Below are positions 10,101 to 25,100 of a DNA stretch of 64,000 nt, one piece after another. The DNA comes from Apteryx mantelli. Taxonomy: Eukaryota; Chordata; Aves; Apterygiformes; Apterygidae. The DNA lies in NCBI RefSeq assembly GCF_036417845.1, contig NC_089990.1:441501-505500 (forward strand), written 5' to 3'. The notes under the pieces are model-generated. The model was not told the DNA's origin, did no database searches, and was given only the letters and a program-made list of their open reading frames with translations. Position 1 is the first letter of the stretch. Every line of letters begins with the position of its first letter. The position numbers were made by a program, and so were the translations under genes.

Positions 10101-13100
10101 ACTCTGTGCCAACCTGTTTACTGAGCAAATTGCCTTACAGAGCTCTTTCAGAGCTCTGTACCTCAGTTACTCATTGAATGATGATTAAACACCCTGTTTC
10201 AACTTGGGATGGTGAGTCTTGCTTTGAAAGTTGCTACCAAAGTATATATGTGTAGTGCTCTCTACTATACTGAGTGTGAGAGGCTCAGTATAGGGTTGCA
10301 CATATGAACTCTGCTCTTCTTGAATGGTTGTTGTGATTGCTCAATTAATTGTTCTAGGATCCCTGTATCCTGATATGTCCCCCCAGGATCAGAAGAAGGA
10401 TGATGCTGTTTTTCCAGGAGGGAATTACACCTATACTTGGACTGTCCCTGAAGATCACAGCCCAACTGCTGATGACCCAAACTGCTTGACCTGGATCTAC
10501 CACTCTCATATTGATGCACCAAAGGACATTGCATCTGGATTAATTGGGCCATTGCTAACATGCAAAAAAGGTAAAACCTCCAAGGGTAGGCAGCTTAGGG
10601 CTGCAGTTTCATACTGTGAAGAGGGTGGTGACTGGAATGAGGATAGGATGAGGAGATGCTTCCGGTCATGCTGCATCCCATGAAGTTGGGAGCTACCTGC
10701 TGGAGACCTGTGTTCTGGCTGGATTCTGATAATTACATTGTCTTTATCCCTTACTGGCTGGGCAGGTGAGCTTGTAGGCCTCTTCATTTGAGAGAGCCAT
10801 TTAAATTTGCATTAGGAGAGTTTTGTCTAAGACCTGGTTTGTATATTAAAATGGTATTAAAACGGGTGGGGGGGAAGATTTTGATTTCAGGAAGAGTAAG
10901 AACACTCAAGGTGTTGTAGCTCAGGACCATCAAGCAGTAATAGAGCTGCTTGGAACTGAGAAGTGTATTAGCAGGGAATGCAGTATGTGAGTGCAATTGG
11001 TAGAACTCTGCAAAGAGCTGGACTGGAATTGTGAAGAAAAGCATCAGTCCCTAATTTGTGTGATAAGAATTACTCTTCTATTGGTGTTTTAATCCCTTGA
11101 CTGATGTCCACTTTTCTGGATGCGGAGGGTACTCATTCATCTTTTCTTTGGCCTTAGGAATACTGACTGGCACTTCTCAAAGACGCCAGGATGTGGACAT
11201 TGATTTCTTTCTGATGTTCAGTGTGGTGGATGAGAACCTAAGCTGGTACCTGGATGAGAACATAGCATCATTCTGTACAGATCCAGGCTCTGTAGACAAA
11301 GATGATGAAGAATTCCAAGAGAGCAACAAAATGCATGGTCAGTGTCACCTTTGTGAAGCCACTGGCTTTGCACATACATGCCGGGGGTGTCAGCGTTCTG
11401 GTATCTTGAAATGCGCTTTCTGATGTTGTATGCCAGGATGTTGGTAGAGGGAAGAAAGGTGATAGCAAGCTATGAGATCATGTGCTAAGCAAACAATGTC
11501 ACAGGGACAGTGCAGCGACTCTGGAAAAAAATACATATTAATTTGATTTAATTTTTGGCTTGAGAGAGCCTGTGTTAAGTATTTTAAGATGCTGAATATG
11601 CTTCACATTAGGGAGTAAGTTGCGGAGCTGCGCTCTACCCAACTAGAATAGGAGGGCGGGTTCTGGTCAGATCCATCCTCCAAACACTTCTGTACTGTGA
11701 CCTGCAGGCAGAAGCTCTGAAGGCCCCTTTTCTAATTCTGCTTTTGACTTGCTTGGTTTTGCAGCTATTAATGGTTACGTCTTTGGGAACCTTCCTGAGA
11801 TGACAATGTGTGCTGGGGATTACGTTGCATGGCACCTCTTTGGGATGGGCAATGAAATTGATGTTCACACAGCCTACTTCCATGGAGAGATGCTCATTAT
11901 CAGAGGCCACAGGACAGATGTGGCCAGCCTATTCCCAGCCACTTTTGTCACAGCGGACATGATTCCCAGTAACCCTGGGAGATGGCTACTGAGCTGTCAG
12001 GTCAATGATCACATACAAGGTAAGACAGAGGTTGGAATCCATCCTGTACTCTGTGACCTTCCTTTTTTCTCCCAACGTGGTTCCCTGGCATACCGCGTGG
12101 TAGGGGACAGTACCTTGGGCCGTATTCCTTGCTTAAAAAATGACCCCAGGTGAATGGGGTGAATCTTTGCCTTTTATAAATTGGAATGCATTGGTTATTA
12201 ATATGCAGGCCAAACATACTAGGGATGACACATCCCACCATACAGTGTTCCACAACGATCAGTGCTGAACACCTCAAGTCTGGCATAGCTGAATGTGAAG
12301 ATGAGGCAGTGTCATAAGAGCTCTAATCCCTGTAATAGACACTTGAATAATACATCTGAGGATAGCAGAAGGCTCTATTTGCTTTCCATCCTTTCTCACA
12401 TAGCATCCGATATCTAAGGTAAGCAGCTCTGCTCACCAGGAGAGAAAAATCTCCTTTCTGTGGGGACCACCTAATGACCCTCTCCCAGCCGTGTGTCTTT
12501 TGGGGCAGCAGAGGAGGAATGGCCAGTTTATGATAGGAGGGTGGGCCTGCGTTCATTATCTGATCAAACTGGCAGACAGAGGTTTAAGCCTGTGTCCACC
12601 ATGTCTTGGGCAGCTGGAATGGGGGCTCTCTATGAAGTCCGACCCTGTTCTCGGCAAGCTCCAAGATCCACCCTAAAAGGGAGAGTTCGAAAATACTACA
12701 TAGCTGCGAAGGAAGTACAGTGGGACTATGGACCCTCCGGACTGGACCAAAGCAGTGGGAAACAGCTGAGCGAGGCAGGCAGGTAAGTAAAAGGGTAATG
12801 TGCTTGTAGCAGTGTTTGGGGAGGGGGGCTCTGTCTGCATGAGGGATGCAGAGGCTGCTAAGGAAAATGTGGAAGTTCTTTCTTAACAAAATACAGGGGC
12901 CTGCAATTCATATGGAATACATTACTGAAGAAAGCATATCAGCCCATGTAGAAATGTATGCTGCTGTAGCTAAACTGTACTAGAAGCAGTACTAGGCACC
13001 TCAGGGGATTTTACATGGAAAGTGTACTGTGTGTGTAGACCTACCCACAGACTCCAGGGGTCCCAGTTTGTATAGGATGTGAGCTGCCTCAGTTACCCCT

Positions 13101-16100
13101 GGGCTTCATTTCTTCTCACTGTGCCTGATCTAGAAAGCAGACCTGCAAGTCTGAACTTACTAAGAAAGCACATCTTGCAGCAGACACAGGGTGGCAGAGC
13201 TAGCCTGCAGATATGCTTCAGTGCTGGCTTGCTACAGCAATCAAATTCTAGGAAATCAAGACCAGTGACCTTGATGAGTCTTCCCTCCCACATGTCAAAT
13301 GGTTGTGATAGCAGTTGGTATGTGGTTTCCCTTTCAAAGCTTGGCTAACTGAAACAAAGACATTCCTTCTCCTCTGCTTCCTTCCCTGTGATGCTATTAG
13401 GTGGGATGTTCCTCTTTCAGATGGAAAAGTAGAAATGCAGAGTAGTTAATTACTTACCCAAAGCCTTGCACCAACTCTGTTGCAGACCTTAAAACTGAAA
13501 GTTTCTTACATCTGTTACTTGTCCTTGTAACTAAGCTGCCTCTCCTGCAAAGCAGGTTATATCTGCCTGTGTGTTTGGGAGGGTGGTGGCAGAGGAAATA
13601 AATCTCTCTTTACAGCTGTTGTATGTTTTTCTCAGTTATGACTGCAGTTGTTCTCTGGGCTCTGTCTTGGCCACAAAAGGACCCAGTGTTGTAGCACTCT
13701 TCTTACTGCACTGCAGTTTTGCTCATTGCTTTCTTCTGCACATCTCGTGCAGAGATGCTATTCAGATCTGCACCGTTGAACCCAGCTGTTCTAGCCTGGA
13801 GAGAGCTGCATGCCAGAGGTGTTCCCTGAACACAGCTGGTAGATGAGTCTGTAGGATGAAAATAATTCAGAGACAAACTGTGCTGGGCTCTGCAGGGTCA
13901 TTCCAAACCAGAGATGCTGTCCTTGTCTGAAAAGCTGGTTAATTGGGAGATGTAGAATGGGGAAAGGAGAACAGGACTGATTTTCATAAAAATCACCTGA
14001 AACTTGCTTTTTGCATTTAGCCCTGCTGAACAGTTTTTCAAGCGTAGCCATTACCAAATTGGAGGAATCTATTGGAAGGCAAAGTATGTGGAATATACTG
14101 ATGAGACCTTCCGGGAGGAAAAGAAGCAATCGGAAGAAGAGAAACATCTTGGGATACTTGGTAGGAATCGTCCAGCAACACAAATTCTTTCAGTGCCAGT
14201 GAGAATGATATGTTGGTGTCAGAAATACTGGTTGACTGTTACTATCCTTTCATTTCTTGACGTAGTAATTTTCAGAGGTGGTATTTGACAGCATTTAAGA
14301 GTAAGGTGGACAGAACTAGAATGTGGAATCATAGAGCAGAAGGAATTGTTTTTCTGCCAGGGCATTCTTCAGAGGTTAGTAGTAAGGGCTGAAGGACGCG
14401 TTATTATATTTGTAACTCTGGCTAAACAGATTATAGTATTAGCATCTGGTTATGTGTTTTTGACTGAGCATCTTCAAGACATGGTACAAACCCCACTTTC
14501 TCACAGAAAGCTTCCTCTCCCAAGAAGGCTCCCTCTCTGTTATAGCCAGGTAACAGTGAGGGTAACGAGAGAAGAAAACAGTCTGCAGAGGGAAATGAAT
14601 CATGTGTGATAGCTGTCACATACATAGTAGAAGTATATAGGTGTGGTCCAGTTTCCTGCATCAGCAGTGACTAATGACACCAGAAATTAGCAACAGCAAT
14701 CCCAGCAAAGACCATAAAAGGAAAGAGCACAAGGAAAATGAAGATTTGGGGAGGGGTGAATAGTGGAAAGAGGCAAAAAGAAGTATAAGCAGCTGAATAG
14801 AAATAAAACAGTGGAGCTATGCATAAAGTGATGCAGCATAACTGTCAGGAGCTGACAGGATCTTGCTGGGGCTTTAAGAACCAGGAAAAAATATAGTGGG
14901 TTAGCATTACCAGAAACAACCAAATTCTCCTAGAAAGACAGGTGACTGAAGGAAATCTTGGATATGACTTCCTAGAAAGACATTACAGGTATTTTCTACT
15001 GGTAAACTAAAATCACAGAAGGAATAATTGATGAAAATTCCCAGTCACATGAACAAGCTACATCTACAGGGGGAGTTATTTAAACTGTTTTGAACTGACT
15101 GGTTAAAGCCACTAGAGACTGAACTGTGTAAAGTGGCTGGAAGGAGTCATGCTCAGGCAGTCCAAGAAGAAACACAAGGCCATGAGGGGCTGAGCTTCAG
15201 AATGGGGAAATAATGGAAATAATGGGGTGTCATGCAGACAACCATAATGCATGGAATGGACCATGAGATTATGCTGCTTTTTCGCTGTTACGTTCTCATC
15301 CTAAAACACATGAAGTTGTGCTGTGGGAAGGCTGGATGATCACTTACTGCCACTGTCATTTTTTCCTTGTGGGGCTGTTAGACAAACCAGCTGTGTGCAT
15401 CTAATAGTTCATCACCCTCCAGCAGGGCAGGCCTGCTCCTGCTCCCCCTCCGCATGTTTTTCACTCCCTGGCTGTTGGCTGTGCTGCTGCCCTGAATTCC
15501 TTGTGCTTATCAGACCCTGTGGAAGCATATGCAGTTCACTAACCAAGCTGCAAATTGTTTGGAGTTGTCTATTGGTTTTGTGACTTACATAAGTTGCCTG
15601 AGATGTTTAATGAGTAGTGGGGGTGGTGCACGTGAGGGAATCGGGACGCCTGGGAGGGAAAGGATGCAGAAGATGAAAAGGAAACATCATAGCTGGAAGA
15701 GCTACAGTGGGGCTGACCCACTGACTGGTTACAGACCAACATGCTAATACAATCCCACTGAACTGCAGGGGGTAGTCCAAACCTAAATCTTAATTTGGAG
15801 AGGAGAGGAACACAGTTCCAGACCTGAGTGGTGCCCTCAAACACATCAAGAAGGCCTAATGGTGCATTAATCAAGGAAAAACAAGGGCATAATATGAGTT
15901 TTTTGTGCCACCCACAGCAGAAGTGTTGAGCCTAAAGGCAGCAGTCTTCTGGGGCACAGAGCAGTTACTGGATAGCTCAAGATTACCAGTGGTTTTGAAG
16001 CATTTTCAGTTTGGGGCCCCCGGCATGTCATGGCACAGATCTATACAGATTTTGCCTGCCTGGATGTCTGGATAGCAGCCTGACTTTTCTCAGTGATGTC

Positions 16101-19100
16101 TCACAGACTGTTAGGACTAATCTGTGGACTCTCAGGAGTCTGCAGGCCAGAGGAAAACCATTAGATGTTTTAAAGACTGACAGTTTTGGTTTTTTGTTGG
16201 TTGTTTTTTTCTGCCTGGCTGGGGCCATGGCTCACAGATGCTATTAGCAGTTAAACTGAAATGTGGGTTTAGAGCACCTCACACCAGTCTGTACACACCT
16301 GCCAGAGGCACCCATGTTAGAAGGTTAAGGGGGCTTTATATAGCTGAGGGAGAGACATAAGCATTTTCTCAGGGCATTTCAGCATACTTGTCCATTTTGT
16401 TACTCCAGCTGTGAAGGCCTGAAGCCTCTCCTTTGAATTCTCCTGCAGACTTAAAACACTTTCAGACAGTTCTTGTCAACTCCCCTGCTACCCTTTGTTA
16501 AAGTTCTGTAGTGTTGTGCAACACAAACACATGAAGGGAGCGAGGGCTCTACTTCTGTTCTAAATCAACTGTTCCCGAGCCCTGGATAAAAAATAGCTGT
16601 GGCTTCTTTTGTTTCCACAATCATCTTGGTTGACACGGTCTCTCTGCTGTTTATACAGGTCCAGTGATAAAAGCTGAAGTTGGAGATACCATCCTGGTGG
16701 TGTTTGTTAACAAAGCCTCCTGGCCTTTCAGCATCCAGCCTCATGGAGTGTCTTATGGGAAGGCATGGGAAGGGATGTGGTACCATGATGGTTTGTGGCT
16801 CATTTTTCTTGAGTAATTCAATGCTAATCCAGGTGGTGGAGCTCCATGGTCTGTATTGCCTCTGCAGGGAAGTTTCTGCATGCAGAAAGACTGAATGTGC
16901 TCAGAAATTGAGTGGAAGCCTGCCTGGTGCTCTGAGCCTGCTCAAGGCTTCAGCAGAGAGCTTCTGCTGAACTGGTGCCTAAGGAAGGGTACCAGAAGGA
17001 GTAGAGTGCCAGAGGTGCTATTTTTTTTGGATGAAAATTATAAGCCAAAACTCAAACTGTTTCTAGTTATTTGAGACTGTATGAGCAGAGGAACATGCGC
17101 AGTGTACTCCAGCTTAGATAACCGTATTCTTCCAACAGTCATCTTGCTGGATGTAGCTGGACCTAATTTATTTCCTGTCACCATACCTCTCTCTGCCATG
17201 ACACCAAGAATGACTCTACGAAATACTAAGAACAGCTGCACCTGGACATTTCATAAAAACTACTGTATTGTACCTCAGATGTCTGGTTTTTAGTGACTTG
17301 AAGTAAAGCCCAGTGTGAATGTAAATGATGAAGATGTAGCAAAGCTTGTAAAGGAGCCTCGAGAATAATTATGCCAATCTCTGTTTTAAAGGTCTGTCAC
17401 AGAATGGGGTTTCTGTTCAGCCTCTGCACAACTTTACGTACCACTGGACGGTACCCCAGCATGTTGGGCCCACACCTAGTGACCCTCCCTGCCTGACCTG
17501 GATGTATAGTTCTGCTGTGGATCCCGTCAAAGACACCAGTTCAGGCTTAGTGGGCCCTATGGTGATCTGCAAGCCTGGGACTTTGGATGACAGCAACAAG
17601 CAGGTAAAACTGATATTCCTGACCCGCTCTATTCAGGCTCTTTGCTTTCTCCTAGAGACATGAAACATCAGCAAAACCTTAGGAAATAAAATGTGAATAA
17701 ACATGTGCAAAGGTACGAGGCCAAGAGAGTTGAATCAAAGTCATGAGGCAGGTTATAGCTGCTGCTTACATCAGGACAGCCCTGTGCCCCAGATTTCTTG
17801 TGGGAAAGGCTAACATTTTGGGCTCCCAAGAGCTTTCATTAAACTGATTTCTGGGCTTGACTTTAAAACTCTAAGACAAATTCAATTGAACAAGCGTGTC
17901 TTGGATGTGACTTTATAGGTAACTTTTGTCCTGAGACTTGTGTAGCAGACTGCCCTGTCTCATAAACACCAAAATGTTATTCATGCACTTACAGGTGAAG
18001 ATCTACATGGTTTGCTTGAGTGATGGGGTGCTTTGAGGTTTGGGTGAGCCTCCTTTCTTCTGCAAAATCAGCTCATTTTCAAGCAAAGCTGATTGCAAAA
18101 AAGCATTTGAAAATCCATGTCAGTCTGTATGCTTTTGAAAGAGCTAAAATCTGAAAGGTGACCAGAACTGCCTCTTGGAATTTCATTATGGGATACTCTT
18201 CTCATTGATCTAAGGAAGGCAGTAAAATTAATCTGCTGTGGAAATGAAGGACAGATTAACAGAGCCTTGTTGTGGGGGGAAGGAGGGGGGAATAGGTGGC
18301 AGACAATCAGCCTAGTGTCATCCTATCTACCTTGCAGTTTAGATCGGGTAGTGGCTGGAAGATCTGAAAACAGCTGCTATTAGAGCCTCCCTGGAGGAGT
18401 TTCCTTTTCTCTGCTTTCATTGATGAAATGATGTGCCTAAACTTGGAGTTCAGAAGAGTTCAGCAAGTTCAACAGGACAGAAATGTAAATCTTCTGAGTA
18501 GAGAGGGTTATGAATATATAAAGCCTGCCACATGAGGGAGCTGTGAAAATGATAAAACATTTACAGGTATTGAAAGGATGTAAGCAAAACAGACTTGTTT
18601 GGAAAGGGAGGACAGGGAGAAATCACCTGAGTCATCAATTCTGGCTCCAGTGTTAAGCAACCCTTTAATGAATGCTTAATTTGGAAAGGCACAGAGCTGC
18701 TTATCATACACCCCATATGCCACAGACTGGAAAACACTTAGCCCGCTCTGCAGGTTGTCTTCCTGGATATGACTAAGGAAGCTCATATGAAAATGAGAAT
18801 CTGGACAATACTGGAGGAATTCTTTTAGTCAGGAAATACACCATGCTTTGGAATGCATTTCTTAAGAAAATCATTTTTCAGGGATTTATGATAATAAAAA
18901 AATCCCAAATTCAAGACTGTTGTAGGAGAGAAGAGGGGTGAAACATAGTCATTAAGCTGCCTTGTAGGCAGAGTTCTGATCTGAGTTCTGTTTTGGACAG
19001 GTGGTGAAACCCGGCACCTTAAACCCAGGGACTGTGAGGGAAAGAGACAAGCCTTTGTATTCTTGGCTGAATTTTGATTCCTTTACCTGTGTGCAAATCT

Positions 19101-22100
19101 GCAATGGTGCCCCTTGTGGAGTAGAAAAGGGCCATTCAACATGAATAAAGGGGCAGATCCCTGGCTCTCAACAGGCCTAGTTGAAAGGAAAAGGGGAAAA
19201 TGAGTCAGACAAGACAGCTTGAACTGTAAGGCTGATGGTTAATTGGTGCATTTTAAAAATTAACAGCCATCATTGTGATTATATCTTAGAAAGGGATCGA
19301 CAAAGAATTTTACCTTCTCTTCAGTGTGTTTGATGAGAATCTCAGCTGGTATTTAAATGCAAACATAAAATACTATTTGAGGATGGAAGAGACTTCTGTG
19401 AAAAAGGATAATGGCTTCAAGGAATCAAACAGGATGCATGGTATGGCCTGATGCTGTTCTGCAGGCAGCAGGAGTAAACCTACAAGACATGGGTTGGTGT
19501 CCACCTAATATCTGGGCTGGGAATCTGGAGTGGCTGTGTGCTGTACTAGCCTGAAATTAAGTGAGTATAAAGGCAGAGAGTGGGGCACGGGACATAAAGC
19601 AGAGCTGTCTTGGGAGGTAGGCCCTGAGTGTATTTGGGGTGAGTTACAAGGAAGACGCATTTTCACAGGCAGGCCTGTCTTTTCAAGGTATACATACAGA
19701 ATGAACCCTCTGGCTGATGTCTAACTGTGAACAGTTAATTGTTTTCACCTTTGCAGCCATCAATGGATTTATGTTTGGTAACTTGCCTGGGCTGGATGTG
19801 TGTGAAGGAGACAACGTGTCCTGGCATCTTCTGGGCTTGGGCACTGAAGCAGATGTACATGGAGCTGTGTTTCAGGGCAACACCCTGCAGATGAATGGGA
19901 TGCGGAGAGATTCTACCAATCTGTTCCCCCACACATTTGCTACTGCCTTTATGCAACCTGATAACAAAGGTAAGTACCTGCACATCTAATTTAGCAGCAG
20001 GAAAAGTCTCAAGTTGTAGTATTTGCTCCTATGGCTGATGTGTTTAGTGATGTGTGAACTGTTACAGGTTACAGGGTGAGCTGTGCTTTTAGACCCCGTT
20101 TGGCCCCATGTAGGAGGCCAGAGGTCCTGCCTCTTGTATCTGATTCTGGGGAGTAACAGAAAATAACGTATCTCATCCCATATTGTCCCAGATAGGATGT
20201 GGCAGCCCAGAGAACCAATTATATATCTGTACTAACAACCCTGATGGACCAATGTCCATCAATGCTGCCTGTGACCCATATAAACATGCAAACACATATT
20301 TCAGAATAAAGTAGCTCTGAGTTGTCAGAGCTTAACTCTCCTGTCCATGGCTTGAGGAGATTCACATTTACATCAGATCCCGGTGTTCTCAGTTTGAGGG
20401 TTAGACACGCAATAACATGTCTCTTTCAAAGGGTGTTGTGGCATGTTGCCAGCTATCTCCTCTCCCTTGGTATTTGCAGGCTAGATCTTTTACTTAACCA
20501 GTATCTCAGCAGTGGTAACACAGTTGTCTCTTAATTGGTTTCTTCACATCTAATAAGCTGGTTATTGTGTGTGTAAGGAAACCTCCTGAGATGATTCTTA
20601 TCTAGGACTTGGTGCCTTTCTTGCTTGGTTTCTCTAAAAACCTTTTTGAATCTCAGCCTCTGGCAACTGACCTCCCTAAACAAACATAGATGTATACAAC
20701 ACACGTACCAATAACAGCCATGTCACAAGCTTTGCGTGAGAAGCAGCTCTTTTCTGGGATCTTTAAAACTAGCTGATTTCCTTGTTTGTGCTGCCTCCCT
20801 CCAGGGATTTTTGAAATCTACTGTCAAACAAGCAATCATTACCGTGCTGGGATGAGGGAGCGTTACTCTGTTTCCAAGTGCAGCAAAAGGGACCCTGCTC
20901 CTGTCCTTCGATACAAAGGGGTGCGGACGTACTACGTCATGGCAGAGGAGGTGGAGTGGGACTATGCACCTGACCGCCGCTGGGAGAGGGAACGGCATAA
21001 CCACTCCGCGGAGAGGTAGTGCCTCTACTTTCAGGAAGCCTCAGGCAAAGATTCTCACTAGAACTTAGTGAAGTTCATTAAGGTATTTTGGCTGTCTTGT
21101 CACATGGCGCTTATGTCGCTGCTGGAGGTGCTCGTGGGGGCCACAGCCCCCTAAGTCACCCTACCACTCTTTTCAGCCAAAACAGGTCACTAGGAGGTGA
21201 AATCTGTTCAGCTAATGAACCCCCTGCTACAGGTTAGCTGCTTGTTCCCTGTGAGCTTTGGGTAACACAGCACTCTCTCTGCATTTTTCAGCTATTCCAA
21301 TGTATTTTTGAGCAATGAAAATGGACTGCTTGGCTCCAAGTACAAGAAAGCAGTTTATAGGGAATACACTGATGGGACATTCCAGACCCCTAAGGCCAGG
21401 ATAAATGGTGATGAACATCTAGGGATACTGGGTAAGGAAATCTGCAGAGGGTACATCTTTCATTCATATAGGGCTGGGTCTTTAGAGTCTATGGGCTGTA
21501 ATCTGATGGCCTCCCAGATATTCAGGTATATGCTGTTTATGCAAGTGAGGAGGCCTGTCTCCCATTCAGGTCTACAGGTCTGAAGAAAACAGTAGAGAGT
21601 TCTGAATACAGCCTGCAGTAGAAAAGACTGGATTCTCATGCCTGCCTTTGCTGCTGGCTTTCTTTGATATCTCAGTCAGACTATTTTTCCACACCTGCAT
21701 TTCTCTGAGTGTAAAACAAAAATAACCGTTGACTTTTGGAAAGCAGTCTGAGAGATGTAGGTGATAATTTAGCTGTGAAAGAAATGCTTTTGATGTAAAA
21801 GTAGACAGGCCTTGAGAAATGGAGGAGTGCACCACAATGTCCAGCAGAAGTCCATGGAGACAAAGCTCTGGAATATGAATCCAGGGCTGCAAGTGGTGCC
21901 AGGCCAGCAAGGTGAGGTAGTGTACGCCATTTAAAATAGCAGCTTGTGGCTCTGATTTGTAACACTTTCAGGCCAAATTGAGTATTATCAGGTTATCTGA
22001 AGCCAGCAGTAGGGGATGATAAATATGATGTTACATTTAATATAGCAGTATTCAGATATCAAACCTTAGTTGCACTGGGCACAGTGAAAATACCTAGCAG

Positions 22101-25100
22101 TCTTCATTTCCCCCTTGTGAGACTTGCAGTCCAGTTTTCTAAGACCTACTTGAACTGGGACCAGCCTCCAATTCTCTTTTTGGGGGTAAAGATATGGTAG
22201 TGAAGAATGAGTCATTGTAAGTATTATAGGGAAATATCTCTGGGAAGGGGAAGATGGTGAGAGAGAGAGGTGGGAACATCCTTAGGAGATATGTTGATAA
22301 TTCTTGTTAATCTTAAAGTATGTTTTTCCTATCTTGAGGTCCTTTTATGTGGGCGGAAGTAGGAGATATTCTCAACATTGTGTTTAAGAATAATGCTTCA
22401 CGACCCTACTCCATTCATGCACATGGGGTGCTGGAAAGGGAGACAGGACAGCCACAAGCAGCAAATCCAGGTAAGTCACTGTGTTCTCCACCTTTATTTC
22501 TGTATAGGCATATGAAGCTTATTTTAGCCTACAGTTAGACTTGTTTCTTTAAATAGGCTTAGGCGTACTTGTTTTCTTATGGTAAAGACTTGGAACTGAA
22601 CAGGAATGTCTTTTCAGGTTCACTGTGGTTTTATTAATTGTCACTTGTGTGTCAATGGCAGTCTGGAGGACTTAATATTCTCTGCTGACCTCTGGAATAA
22701 GTGTAGCACAAATTTCTCTGTGTAGCCTTCTCCTCCACAGTGTGCCTGGTCTGCCTGGGAAGGAGAAAGGTGATGACTGTTCACAGCTCAGCCATCCCTT
22801 GGTAATCCTGGCCTCAGTGCCCCTGATGGGGGAAGCCTGCCCCGGTTCTTTGGGACTATAGCTTTTGTGATACAGAAGGTTGCTTGCCAGGACCCAGGCT
22901 GAGCTTGCCAATTTGTTTCACTGTCCAGATGCCAATCCATGTAACTTTTGGCCCCCTTCAACTTGTGCATTCTTCAGAACAGGCCCTGTCTCCAAAACAG
23001 CCAGCCTGTCTTTCTAAGAAGTATTGCTAATACTTAAAATAGTAATTTTAAAAAGGAACTTGAATGAGCATCATAAATATACTTTTAAGAGTTCACAGAT
23101 CATCTCAGGCTTCATCTGTAGTGAAGACAGGTGGAATTTCTTTGGTCAGGGCTAGTCTTGGAAGTGGCAGATAAACAGTTGTGCTGATATCAGTTAGTGT
23201 GTGCATCCTGTGACTCCCCCCCCCCCCCCCCCACTTGCTTATGAGAGGGGAGCCTCCATTCTGCTTTTCAGCCTCTATGGAAAGGAGGTGCAATGTCTGA
23301 CAAAACCAGAATTGTATTTGCACTTTGGAGACAGGATCATCTCTTTCTTGATTTGCTTTTGAGTACTGCTCAGCAAACTGGGGACTTGGTTCATCACACA
23401 AGTGCTAATGGTGCTTTTCCATCACTCAGGTGACATTGTGACATACCGATGGGAAGTTCCTGAGAGATCTGGTCCAGGGCCAAATGATTCAGCCTGTGTC
23501 CCTTGGATCTACTACTCCGTGGTGGACCCAGTAAAGGTAAAATCTGTTTGGAATCTTAGAATAGAAGTTAGAACCAGAAAAGCCCAGTTAGACCTATTTT
23601 TCTAGCCCTCTTCAAAACAATGTTCTCAGAGGAAATCCTCCAACTTCATCCTGCTGTTTATTCTTTTTTTCCAACACGAACCCTTGTATAAAACAGTTCC
23701 ACTGTCCCCTTGACAATAACCTTCCTTCAGTTATTTGTAGGGTATGAGCACATCTCCTAGTGAATCAGGCTTCTATTAGTTGGAGTCACAGGGCTAATCT
23801 GAAAAGGCAAAAATCGTCCAAAGTTGGGCCAAGTGCATAAAATGGAGATTTGAGCATTGCTAGCATCAGCTGTCATAGCGCTGATTTCAGTGGGAAACTG
23901 CCTGGAGGATCCTGCAATAATGCATCTCATTCAGCCCAAATATCATTGGCTTTTTGTTTCAAGTTCCAGATATTTCTGCAGCTGGAGTGTGGAGAATATT
24001 TTGATATCATTCATATTTATGTCCTTTTGATTTGCATTCATAAGAGCATGTATAGCCTCTGTTCTTGCATTTTAATAGCTGATTTTCACCAATGAGATTA
24101 CTTACAGTGGCACACCATTTGTTTTAGTGAGGGTGATGCAGGGAACAGCAAACATGGTTGCTAAAAGGCAAAGGACTGTGTGCAAAAGGGAAGGTAGGAA
24201 GATCATTGTCTTGGAGGTTTTTCTCATTCATTCCTACTAGGATATGTACAGTGGTCTGATTGGACCCCTGAAGATCTGCCGGAAAGGGGTGCTGCAATCT
24301 GATGGGATCAGGAAGGATGTAAAGCGGGAGTTTGCTCTACTCTTCCTGGTTTTTGATGAAAATCAGTCCTGGTACTTGGAGGAGAATGTGGAACGTTACA
24401 GTCATGGGAATCGCAGAGATATCAACCTGCCGGATGACACATTTGTGGAAAGCAACAAAATGCATGGTAATGCCTATTAGGCACCTAGTCACCCATTACA
24501 ATCTGTGTGACGTTGATGTTGGCCCCGTGACCTCTGTTAACAGTCAGAAGTCCAAAAGCCAGGAACCTGATTCCTAGTGAATGCCCTCACCCTTTTCCTT
24601 CATCAGTGGTACACACAGAATTAAACTGTGGTGTTCTCAGCCTTGTAGCACATGTAAGGCACAAGTCTCTGATCTACAATGAAGCCTAATCATTATGGTC
24701 CTCCCTGTCAGGAGGAATAGCAAGGTATAGGTCAGGGAGGTTAATCTCTAGTGTATCTGAGTGACTCAGGACAGGAAACACAATCAGAGGTGAAATTAAT
24801 GTCAGACTAACTTCATTCTGTTCATCTTGGGATCATTAGAATATGTTAGTTTTCAAATTAATTGACCAAGCTGTGTGGTTGCAATGCACAGGTCAGTTTT
24901 AGCTGATTATCAAAAAGCTACTTATGCCGTAGTAGGATAAAAAGATTTTTTTAATACAAGTTAATATGTAATTTATGATAACTTTCTCCCACATTAAATC
25001 TGGATCTATCTGAAGTATTCTCAGCAAAAAGAGTCCCTTGGCAATTGTGGAGATAACAGTGAAGAGCTGTGTTACATGTACTATTGTTACAACTGTTTTT

